Source: an uncultured Litoreibacter sp.
GTDB lineage: Bacteria; Pseudomonadota; Alphaproteobacteria; Rhodobacterales; Rhodobacteraceae
DNA: 64,000 nt
Assembly (NCBI GenBank): GCA_947493265.1
Contig: CANLQL010000004.1
Coordinates: 558,001-622,000 of the forward strand
Direction of reading: 5' to 3'
A program made the position numbers and the translations under genes. The notes beneath the pieces are model-generated. The model was given only the letters and a program-made list of their open reading frames with translations. It made no database searches and was not told the DNA's origin. Positions 18,834-29,900 of this stretch are shown here, piece by piece. Position 1 is the first letter of the stretch. Each line of letters starts with the position of its first letter.

Positions 18834-18980
18834 ACTGAAATTCCTTCCATGAAAGTTGGTTAATAGTTAAACACGTTCTAATTGTTCGGGGACGGGGAAT
18901 ACAGCGGTTAGATTACCAGTGTTTTTGTTCGAAGAAACAATAACAAGGCTTTGTGGGGGGCCGATATCGGGAGCGACTGG

Positions 18981-20942
18981 ATGAAAAGAATACTTTTAAG
19001 CTTAGCCGCATTCGGATTGGCAGCATGCGCGGAACCAGCAATCCAACCACGAGACGGAGATCTACCAAGGCCACGCGGTTTTTCCCCTAGCGTGGAGGAA
19101 GACCAAATCCGCGGTGAAAATGGTGAGATCCTAACCACAGAGCAAGCTCGTGCCCGGCTTGATCAGATGACCGTGAATGATGGTCAACGGACGCGCCGCC
19201 TTGATGACGAATTCAACGTCACTGCGCGCGACCGGAACGAAACCTGGCCAATCGACTCTCTTACCTACAAACGGTTTAACAACACGACGGAACGGGCAAT
19301 CTACCTGCGTCGTGCCTTGGGACGCTATGCACTGGCCGAGGCCAGACAGCGCGGGTTGGGCACGCAACTCAGCAAAGTACGATCGGCTGCGGCGCGGACA
19401 ACGTCATCGACCTCCGCCGAATGGTGGTCCCAAAACGTCCACAAGGGTGACTTGGCAGCAGGCCAAGCCGGTCGTCGGGTGTCTTTGCCAGAAACCATCA
19501 AATCCACAGTCAGAAATTCTAGCCAGATCGCCGCTTTCGGTGACCTGCCGGCCATTCGCGGCACAGCCATACAGGAAGCGCGTGGGCGCTTCGTGCCGGA
19601 ATTCTACGCGGAAGCCAGCCGCCAAAAAGAGAACGAAACAACCACCAGCCCTGCAATCGCTGCGGGGGCTGCGCGGGCGATTGATCGCACGGATGAAGTA
19701 GAGTTTGGCGTCCGGTCGCGCCTTCTGACGGGCGGTGAAATCTCCGTTTCGCAAAGGTTCACGACGACAAATACCAACCGGATATCCTATATCCCTGGCG
19801 AACAATCGCGATCCCAGACAACCATTTCGCTTGTCCAGCCGCTTTTGCGCGGATCAGGTGTTGGGGTTAACGACGCCCCACGCCGGATTGCCAATCTTGA
19901 TACTGGGATTGCGACTGAGGAATTCCGCCGCCAGTCAGAAGCACATCTTATGGAGGTAGAGCGGGCGTATTGGAACCTTTATGTCGCTCGCGCGGTCTAT
20001 GTCCAAAAAGCCCATCTGGCTGCACATGGCCGCAGATTGGCAGGACAAGTTTCGGGTCGGGTCGATATAGATGCCGATCCAGTTTTGGTTACGCGCGCAC
20101 GCTCACTTGCGGAGCAATGGACCGCCGACACCATTCGCGCGCAGGCCGCAATGGACAATGCAGAGTTCCGTTTGGCGGCCTTGGTAAACGATCCGCGTAT
20201 GGGTCCCAGTGGCGTTGAGCTGATCCCAAGTTCTGCCCCGAACGGTGCCCTCAAAGGTCTTCGAACAAACGATACGATTGAAGACATTTTCGTAAACCGA
20301 CCCGAATTGCAGCAAGCCATCTTGCAGTATGAGGCATCCCTGATCCGCGAAGGCATCGCTGCGAACCAGGCACTGCCTGAGCTTGATCTGGTTTTGGAAG
20401 CAACGTCAGAAGGTGGTGCGAACGGGTCCAGTTTTTCAGACGCATTGTCGAACCGCGGAGGTGGGTCAGGAAACCTGATCGGTCTCAAGTTTTCCGTTCC
20501 ACTGGGGTTTGATGAACGGGACGCACGCTACAAGCGCCGTCGTCTGGAGACCATCCAGCAAGAGCGTCAAGTACTGAACGTCGTTTCAACGATCCTACTG
20601 GAAGTCGATGTGTCGGCGAACGAATACATCGTCGCCTGCAATGATCTGATTGCCCAGCGCCAGTCACTGGCCGCTGCACAGTCTTCTTTGCGTACGGTCC
20701 GCAATCGCTGGAACGACGGTGTCGGTGGCGAAAACGGGATCGCTTTGTTGTCGGCATTGCTTGCAAGTTATCAGCAGGTTCAAGCCACCGAGCAGGCAGT
20801 TGCCACAGCCCGTGCAACTCGCGAAATCGCGGCAGCAAACCTGGCCCGCGCCCGGGGGGTTCTTCTGGATCGTTGGGGTTTGAAAACCGATATTCGCAAG
20901 GATATTCGCGACCAACCAACTTATAAACTGGTTAGCCGCTAG
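18981..20942 (+). CDS. TolC-family outer membrane lipoprotein
   Basis: About 653 residues. ATG 18981 begins a lipoprotein signal with lipobox LAAC (Cys16); an upstream ATG at 18951 would spoil it. An unusual charged pre-domain (about 20-190) precedes the efflux-protein core. The core has the two long helical repeats of TolC: first half about 195-400 (NRISYIPGEQSRSQTTISLVQPLLRG, then YWNLYVARAVY), second half about 420-640 (IRDNRW-type segment TVRNRWNDGVGG). The protein should form the outer-membrane channel. It is followed after 21 bp by the giant repeat protein, with a good GGGGAAGG ribosome site between, so the two are almost certainly one transcript. Confidence 0.88.
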   Translation: MKRILLSLAAFGLAACAEPAIQPRDGDLPRPRGFSPSVEEDQIRGENGEILTTEQARARLDQMTVNDGQRTRRLDDEFNVTARDRNETWPIDSLTYKRFNNTTERAIYLRRALGRYALAEARQRGLGTQLSKVRSAAARTTSSTSAEWWSQNVHKGDLAAGQAGRRVSLPETIKSTVRNSSQIAAFGDLPAIRGTAIQEARGRFVPEFYAEASRQKENETTTSPAIAAGAARAIDRTDEVEFGVRSRLLTGGEISVSQRFTTTNTNRISYIPGEQSRSQTTISLVQPLLRGSGVGVNDAPRRIANLDTGIATEEFRRQSEAHLMEVERAYWNLYVARAVYVQKAHLAAHGRRLAGQVSGRVDIDADPVLVTRARSLAEQWTADTIRAQAAMDNAEFRLAALVNDPRMGPSGVELIPSSAPNGALKGLRTNDTIEDIFVNRPELQQAILQYEASLIREGIAANQALPELDLVLEATSEGGANGSSFSDALSNRGGGSGNLIGLKFSVPLGFDERDARYKRRRLETIQQERQVLNVVSTILLEVDVSANEYIVACNDLIAQRQSLAAAQSSLRTVRNRWNDGVGGENGIALLSALLASYQQVQATEQAVATARATREIAAANLARARGVLLDRWGLKTDIRKDIRDQPTYKLVSR

Positions 20943-20963
20943 CCCTCGGGGAAGGAACATCTG

Positions 20964-23900
20964 ATGACCTTAGTCCCGAAGTTTGAGCAACTAGAAGACC
21001 GGATCGTTCTGGATGCGGAGCCTGTCGTCACCATTAACGCACCGGATTCCGTCGAAATTGGCGAACAGGACGTGTCGGTCACGCTGACCTTCTCAAACAC
21101 AGGCGATCAAAGCGGATATGTTCCCTACATCGACTTTGTGATCCCGTCGACGGGTGAAGATGGGGATGATGGCGTCACATTCGACAGCGCATCATTTCTG
21201 GGTGCTGCAATTGAGACCACCGAGATCGTGTTTGACGCAAGCGGTTTGGCAACCCATCCACTTGCAACCGACACAATGGGCGATCCGCTAATCATCTCTG
21301 CTGCAGACTTCGGCGCGCAGGCTGGCGATACTTTGGTTGTGTTTGAATTGCCATACGGCTCGTTCTCTCCGGGCAACCCGGCTGTTGATATCGATGTGGT
21401 CTTGGATTTCTCACCGCTTGCCGATCTGGATGAAGACTTCACACTGTCGGCTGTGTCCGGTTTTGCCTTTGGGCAAGATCCGATCGACAATCCCGGCACC
21501 GATGCCCCTATCCGCCAAACGACACCGTTTACGGACACGGTAAGTCAAACCCTGTTCGATGTTTTTAAAAGCAGCACGATCCCGGAAGACGAAGCCGCCA
21601 ACGGGCCTAGTTTCCCATATTCGTATACTTTTGGCGTTAATGTTGCTGACGGACAGACTCTGACAAATTTCTCGCTGACGGATACGTTGCCGCATAACAT
21701 TGTTTACGAAGGCGGTTTGACAATTTCAGGCGGTACAGGGGCCACAATCGTCAGCCAACCTGCAACCGGCGTGCCGATAACCGGTGCGAATGATATTTTG
21801 CAGATCGATTTCACCGAAGTCACAGACACGGTTACTGTCACATTCGATTTCTACGTGGCCGAGACGCTTTCCGACGATAGTAGTCCAGTTATCACGCCCG
21901 GCACAGGCGGTGCGGGATCAGTTTCCAACACTGTCGAGGGGGAAGGCGATTGGGTTCCTGTGGACCCCCGCGATGCAGCGACATCTGTCATGGACAGCGC
22001 CACGAATGTCGACGAAGTCGCAGCGATCAACATCCAAAAAGGCATCTCGCTGTTTACGGACAACAACCCGCAGGTTGGTATCACCGCGCCGGGCGATGAG
22101 TTTTTGTTCACGCTGAATGTTCAAGTCTCGGACTATTTCACACTTGGTGATATCGTCGTTGAGGATCTGATGGGCAATGGCTGGGAATTTGTCACCGGCT
22201 CGGCTCAATTCACCACCGTGGAAGAAGTCGGTGCAATCACAACGGCGCAGAATTTCGGATCTGATCTTGTCGTTGACCTGAGTGACTTCAATACTGGCGG
22301 AACAACCGGCCTGACTTTCAACCTGTCTGATGCAATGGTTTCTGCGGGCCAAGACGCGTTTTTGACCGGGGATGCCGCGCGTCCGGGCGCGATATCGGAA
22401 ACGCCAACGACTGTTCAGATCACTTACCGCGCGATTATCCGCGAGTCTTTGACAGATGCGGGTGGCCTTGGGCAGCTTAATGTCGGCCAGGGGGATGTTT
22501 TGACCAATATGGTCGACATTCGGGGCAATGTTTATGACAACACGACGGGCGTTGCGACCGGATCTCAGCTGACCGACACGTCTGAGGCGTCGCTCACCTT
22601 GGATCGCGGTGAAATCCGGGAAAAAACGGTTACGGCTGTAAATGGTCAGCCGTTTGATCCAGCGGTCCCTATTGCCGCGGGTGACGAGGTGACGTTCTCG
22701 ATCATTTATGACAGTCCTCTTGGGTCTTTTGATGACCTGTCGATCGTGGATAACCTGCCGCAAAACGTCTTTACAGCGTTGGAGTTAGACCCGACGGCGA
22801 TGGATCCCGAAAAGTTTTACGCGCCAGGTGATGGCCCTGCTATTCCGCCTCCGGGGTTTGCGACATTTGGACCAAACGATACGTTCTATAGTGAACTGCC
22901 AAACAACCCGATGACGGGTGTTCCGGATTTGCCGACGGTTTCAACGAACGGACCAAATAACCAGATCGATTTTGACCTGTCGAACTTGAACGTGGAGCCG
23001 CGCCAGGCTGTTGTCGTCGAAATTCTGCTGACTGTTACCGTCGAAGATGCGTTGTTTTCGGCTGACCTTCTACTGACCAACCAATCAACGGCCTTTGAAG
23101 CGAACGTCGCGCAAGGTCCCCCCACAGATACAACCGCAATTGCGCAATTTACCTATGCGGAACCGGTCTTGGAGATCACCAAAGGTGTTGTGGCGTTCGC
23201 GCCTTCACCGAACTCTGATGTGTCTTTGGTCGGTGCATCCCTGCCCGTGACCTTTAATGCACCCGGCACGGCAGGGGCCCGCTTCGATTTCAGTACTGGG
23301 CAGATCAACTCTTCAAACCTGGAAATAGACGCTGATATCACTGGTGTTGATGCAGGCGACATCCTGACATTCGCAATCGCTGTTGAGAATACAGGCCGCG
23401 CGCCCAACGGGGCGTTCGACGTGGTCATTCAGGATACAATTCCAACGCAGTTTGTTCCAGTAGGCGGAACAGGCAATGTCTTTGTCACGGACGGCAACGG
23501 CAACCCGATTACGTTTACCGGAGACCTCTTTACCGGCGGGATCACACTGACGGATCCGCCCCCTACCCCAGCGGGCTTGCTCCAAGGATCTATAGCGTCG
23601 TTTGACCAAACGGCGGGCGACAACATTGTCATCGTCACCTACGATGTTGAACTGGCCGACAGCGTCGTTCCGGACCAGCAACTGAATAACACGGCGGGTG
23701 TTACCAACTACGCAGCCTTGGAAGGCGGCGTGGACCGTGTTCCGATGGATGACCTAACCGATGGCGCAAGTGCGACGGTGGACGGCGTCGAAATCGACAA
23801 GTCCCTGACCTCAAGACAGTTTACTGACGACGGCTCCATCCCCTCGGGACGGACTGGTAACGAAGTTGTGGTCGGCGAGATGGTTGAATTTACGATCCGT

Positions 23901-26900
23901 GTCGACATCCCCGAAGGGTCATATTTTGACGCCGAAATTCGTGATCGGGTGACCGCGGGCGCATTGGTTCTGGAAAGCGCAGTTATTTCTTCATCGCCTG
24001 TGGGCGCGCAAGTTGGCGCAACTGCGTCCTTGGTCGGCGGTCAGATCGTTTTCGATCTTGGTAACTTTATCAATCCTTCCGACAATGACCTGTTGAATGA
24101 TTTTATCGAGGTAACGGTTCAAGGCCGCGTCGATGATCTGGCCGGATTTGAGGCCAACGGGTTCATGCGAAATGTCGCGTCGTTTTCTTATGCAGAAACG
24201 GATGGCGGGTCGACGAACCGGTTGCAAGATGGACAAAACCTGCGCCTGACAGAACCGAACCTGACAATTGACAAAGAAGCCAATACCGATGTTGTCGATG
24301 CTGGCGGTACGGTCAGCTACACTATCGACATTGCAAACCTTGCGGGTTTCCGGGATGCGCCAGCCTTTGATCTGACACTCTCGGATGGGTTGCCGACGCC
24401 AGAAATGGGTCTGGTCGGTGGCAGCGTCCAATTGTTCATCAATGGCGGATTGGTCGCTTTCAATGGGACAGACTATGATCTGACAGTGACAGGAAACACG
24501 TTCGAAGTCTTCATTGACAGGCTCGATCCCGGCCAAACTGCTGAACTTCGCTATGACGCGACCGTATTGCAGACAATCGCTGCGGGTACCGAAATCGACA
24601 ATACCGCGAACCTTGTCTTCGACAGCACGCCTGAGGATGACAGCGGCGCTGATGGGGATGACCGCGAATATACAATCTCGGACGTAGAAACGGTGCTGGC
24701 GCGTGCACCCTCAATCGACAAGGTCGTAGACACAAGCTCCACCAGTTATGCCGATACGACCGGGACCGATCTGGGGATCGGTGAGTTGGTCACCTATGAG
24801 ATTACGGTCGGTATTCCCGAAGGGGAAACCGACATGGTTGTACTGACTGACACGCTTCCAGCGGGTCTGGAATATGTTGAATCAACCGTTGTCCGCGTGG
24901 GCGATTCCAATGGGCGAATTACGGGATCACTTTTGTCAGCCTCCGATATGGGATCGAATTCAGGCCAGGTCACAACGTTTACATTCGGCGATCTCAGCAA
25001 CGCTTTCGATGGCACAGTTGACACAGATGACGAGATCGTCGTGCGGATCACCGCGCGCCTGACTGCCGATTCCGGCGTCGACACCACAGATACGCTGACG
25101 AACTCAAGCGCCCTTAGCTATCAGGACGGCCAAGGGGCGGCGCAAAGTATTGCAGACACCGCTGACATTGAAGTCGTTGAACCCTCAATGGCGCTGACAA
25201 AAGACGTCACGCCAACAACTGCGGATGCGGGTGAAACAGTGTCCTATACGCTGACCGCAACCAATAGCGGCGACGGTCCTGCCTACGACATGATCATTGC
25301 CGATGATGTGGTCGGCGCGGCGGCAGCAGCTGACCAGTTATCCGTTGTTGTCACATTGCGCGACGATCTGGGTGGAGTTTATACGCCTGCGGAAGCCCCG
25401 ACATTCAGCTTTAACGGTGCCGGGGAGCTTGAGGTTATCATCCCGTCCCTGCCTGCCGGATACGGGGCTGAGATTACTTATGATGCTGTGGTTCAAGACG
25501 CCGCGTTGTTTAGCACAGCCTATGTCAATACAGCAGAAATCACCCGCTATGACACTAATCCAGAGGGCGACGCGACAACCCCGCCTGCCGATCCGGATGA
25601 GGAAGAACGTGTATATGATGCGGCCCTCGGTGGCGGCTATGTTGTCCCTGAAGCCACCGCAACCTTTACGACACCGGATGTCACGCTGGAGAAAGAATAT
25701 CTCAGCAGTTCCGACACCAACACCGCTGCGCCTGGCACCGGTAATGCCGCTTTGGTTGTCGGGGAGACCGTCACCTATTTGATGACGATAACGATACCGG
25801 AAGGTCAGGCAGATCTGGTTTTGACAGATGTTCTGCCAACCGGTTTGGAAGCGTTGTCGGCCTCCGTCATTTCTCTGGACGGTGCAAGCTCCACAACATT
25901 GGTTGCAGGCGCTGACGAAAGCGACAGCGACATCACACTGGCCGCAGGTTCTGTTTCGTTCGACTTTGGAACGGTTTCACTGCCCGGAACCGCCGATAGT
26001 GCGGCGACAGATGCAGAGATCACCGTTTCCGTCACAGCGCGCGTCACCGACACAACACCCGACGTCGCTGACGGCGTGTCCCTGACAAACACGGCGACGC
26101 TGGAGGTCGACAATCCAGCTGGCGGCCCTGCCCTGCAAGACGATGTGGTTGCAACGGAAGTTGTCGATATCGTTGAGCCAGAGCTTGTCATTGATAAGAC
26201 CGGTCCAACAGGCGGCGATCCGAACGAAGCTGTGCCTTACCAGATCACCATCACCAATACGGGAACGGGGCCTGCCTATGATGCAGTCATTTCCGACCCG
26301 ATCGCAGATGCATTCTTGTCGCTTGTTGGTGGATCAATATCTGTAACGCACAGCGCAGGAACAATCGTCCCTGCGGCAGATATTACCGAAAATGCGTTTG
26401 CTGGTGATGGGTTCACTATCGAAAACCTGACATTGTTGCCCGGCGAAACGGTTACAGTTGATTTCTCCGTGCTCATCGATGCGGGCGCACCTGATGCGAA
26501 CTCTTTCGCCAATACCGCGACGGTCAACTATGACACGGTCGATGACGGTGATCCGGCAAGCCCGACCGGGCGGACCGGGACCGACAGTGACGATCATTCC
26601 ATCGCGACAGTGCCGCGCATCACCAAAACGCCGTTTAGTTCAAACTTCATTGATACCAATTCAGATTCTCCAACCGATATGCCGTTCGATTTGTCGGTCG
26701 GGGAAGAGGTCACATACCGCTACGTGATCACCCTTCCGGAAATCGGGATGGAAAGCGTGGTTGTCGTCGATACTCTGCCAACTGGTTTTGACTATGTGAG
26801 CTTCTCGGTCGGCTCGACCGGGAATATTTCGGGGGCAAACCTTTTGACCCCAACCGTAGATAATTCCGGCGCGTCAAATGTTGTAGAGTTTGATTTTGGG

Positions 26901-29900
26901 GCCCTAGACAACGACAACACGATTGATGGCATCAATGCCAACGACGAGATTGTTTTGTTTGTCACAGCTTTGGTCACCGATGATCCAGCAAACATCGCCG
27001 GAGCTGAACGGACTAACACAGCCACATTGGACGTTGACCCCGAAGGCCCAACCGGACCCTTTAACCAGCAATCCGCTGAAGCCGACGTGCGGATTGTCGA
27101 GCCTGAGCTCGAAATCGACAAAACCGGCCCTGTTGCACTGAGCCCTGGCCAATCCGGCACTTATACCATCACGGTCGAAAACTCTGGCCCTGCGGTTACA
27201 CCAAGTGCGACCGGGCCTGCTTATGACGTGATTATTTCCGACGTACTTGATCCTGAACTAACGCTCGACGGACCGCCGACAGTGACCGTGAACGGTGCAT
27301 TGTCCACTCCGGATACGCTGACCAGCGGCCCCGGAGGATTTACGCTCAGCTTCGTTGTTTTGGTTCCGGACGCTGTGATCGAGGTGACATATAATGCCAC
27401 ACTGGACGCTGGTGCGAGCGCGCTGGACACGTTTTCAAATACCGCAACGGCAAACTATGACAACGTTCCTGGAACACCTGCAAATCCCGCAGGGGAACGA
27501 ACTTACGCGCCCGTATCCGATGACCACGTCGTCACAACATTGCCGGAGCTGACCAAGACACCAATTTCGTCCAACAACACAGATACCGGCAGCGCACAAA
27601 ACGCGGCCGGAGTCTTCGATCTGACCATTGGCGAAGAAGTCACTTACGAGTTGGTTCTAACCTTGCCGGATATTTCGATGGACCTTGTCGAATTGGTCGA
27701 CACTTTGCCATCCGGGCTGGATTTCGTCTCGGCCCGTGTGGTGTCTACATCTGATGACGTCACGATCAACGGCACAACTGTAATTACTGAGGCCGCTACC
27801 GGTGCCACGTTCCAGTTGAGCGATGTGGTCAATGACACAAGCGGAACAGACCTGAACCAAGTTACATTGGAAGTGGTCGCTCGCGTCCGCGCCGATGCTG
27901 CAAATGTCGACACGTTGCAATTGACGAACTCTGCGGGTCTCACGATCACACCTGACGGTGAAGCGCCTTTGACAACGGTCGTTGATACCGCAGTTGTTGA
28001 GATCGTTGAGCCAGAACTGACTTTGACCAAAACGGGCTCAGTTGCCGCTAATCCGGGCGATCCTGTCGACTACACGTTGACGATTGTGAATGACGGCACA
28101 GGGCCCGCGTATGATGTGATTGTCGAAGATACCCTGAGCAATGCGTTCCTGTCGCTTGTCTCTGGCACTGTGATGATCAATCTGGGCGGCGATATCACGG
28201 CATCCGTTGATGTTACCGAAACCGCAACCGGGTTCACGTTTGAACTGGACGACAATACCACCGGTGAGCCGATCCCGATCCTGCCGGGCGAAACGCTGAC
28301 GGTTACCTATCAGGCATTGTTGGATGCAGCCGCACCCGAAGCGCAGTCATTTGTTAACACCGCAACAGCGAATTACGACGGCCTTCCTGGCGATCCGGTT
28401 GACGGCGACGGAAACCCGATTGCTGATCGCGATTATTCCACCACTGATGATTTCTCCGTCGCGACCGTGCCGTTCATCGTGAAGACGCCAACATCGACCA
28501 ATTTTGGCGAAACATCAGACGCGCCGTTTGAATTGGCGATCGGGGAAACGATCACCTACACATATGAGCTTTATCTCCCCGAAATCGAGCTTTCGCAGAT
28601 CAGTTTCTTCGACGACCTGCCAGACGGTATGGAATATGTCGGCCACACAGTTGTCAGCAATGGCGATATGACGGCAATCGGCGGTGGCGCTTTCCCGACA
28701 CCGACGCTTACGCTGGTCGGAAACGATCTGACATTGCTGTTTGAAGACGTCGATAACCCGGAAGATACGTCCCCTCCGACAATCGGAACCGATGACATTC
28801 TGACGATTACTGTCGACGCGATTGTTACCTCCGATGCGGCTGCAGGCGATACGTTGACCAACGAAGCCGTGTTGCAGGTTGTGCCTGCGGGTGGCGGGAC
28901 GCTGAACCAGTCCTCCGCGACGGCCTCTGTCGGCGTGGTAGAACCGGAACTCAACGTTGATAAATCTGGGCCTCTTGGGGCAAACTTAGGCGACACTGTT
29001 CCCTTTGAAATTGTGATCGAAAACGTCCATCCAAGCGGCTCGACAGGTCCGGCCTATGACGTTGTGATCTCAGACCCAATGCCGCCGGAATTCTCGCTAA
29101 ATACCGGATCATTAACCTACACAAGCGATCAACGCGGGGCTTTGGTACCATCATCTGTTACCGCAACGGCAACCGGCTTCGATGTCACCTTCAGCGAGTT
29201 GCTTGCTGATGAAGTTTTGACGATCAACTACACTGCGGACCTTTCCGCAACTGCAACACCGTCCGCAAGCTTCACAAATGAGGTGACGGTGAACTATGAC
29301 AGCGCACCGGGTGCCAACCCCGAGCAGGAAACCTACGCCCCGGTCACGGATGACCACCGCATCGCGACGATCCCTCAGCTAACCAAAACAATTACCGGGA
29401 CCGACATTGCGCAAACCGGGTCGGGTGAACATGTCCCTGGCAATGAAGACGTCACCGTGGGTGAGTTGATCACCTACGAATTGGTTGTGACCCTGCCAGA
29501 ATTCGACGATCAGACTGTTACGCTTGTGGACACGCTGCCCCCAGGTCTTGAGTTCATTAGCAGTGAGGTCACCGGCGTCGGCGCGGAGATCACCGGCGTT
29601 ACTTTGGGTGATACGGGCCTTGCGACCGCAGCAGCGCAGATCGTGACTTTCAACTTTGGCACTCTGAACAACGCGTTTGCTGACGGTGCTGCAGATGAAG
29701 GTGTTATCAACGGCGAAGATCAGATTACGATTGAAGTAGTGGCGCGGGTTGCAGATGTCGCCGCAGCGACAGACGGTGCGACACTGACCAACGATGCGAG
29801 ACTGAATGTCACCCTTTCAGATGGCTTTGTCTTTGCTGAACAACAGGCCGAAGATAGCGTTGACGTTGTTGAACCGCAGATTGATATCGACAAAACAGTG

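Noticed and set aside
18981-20942. TolC-like gene considered as the missing outer-membrane partner of the RND pair at 44.5-48.8 kb
   Set aside because: It is 24 kb away, transcribed with the giant protein gene and surrounded by two other adaptor genes, so a dedicated role there is more likely.
21918-22763. Long minus-strand open frame (281 codons) inside the giant gene
   Set aside because: It lies antisense to the coding repeat region, is extremely basic and has no domain pattern. The biased codon use of the giant gene explains it.
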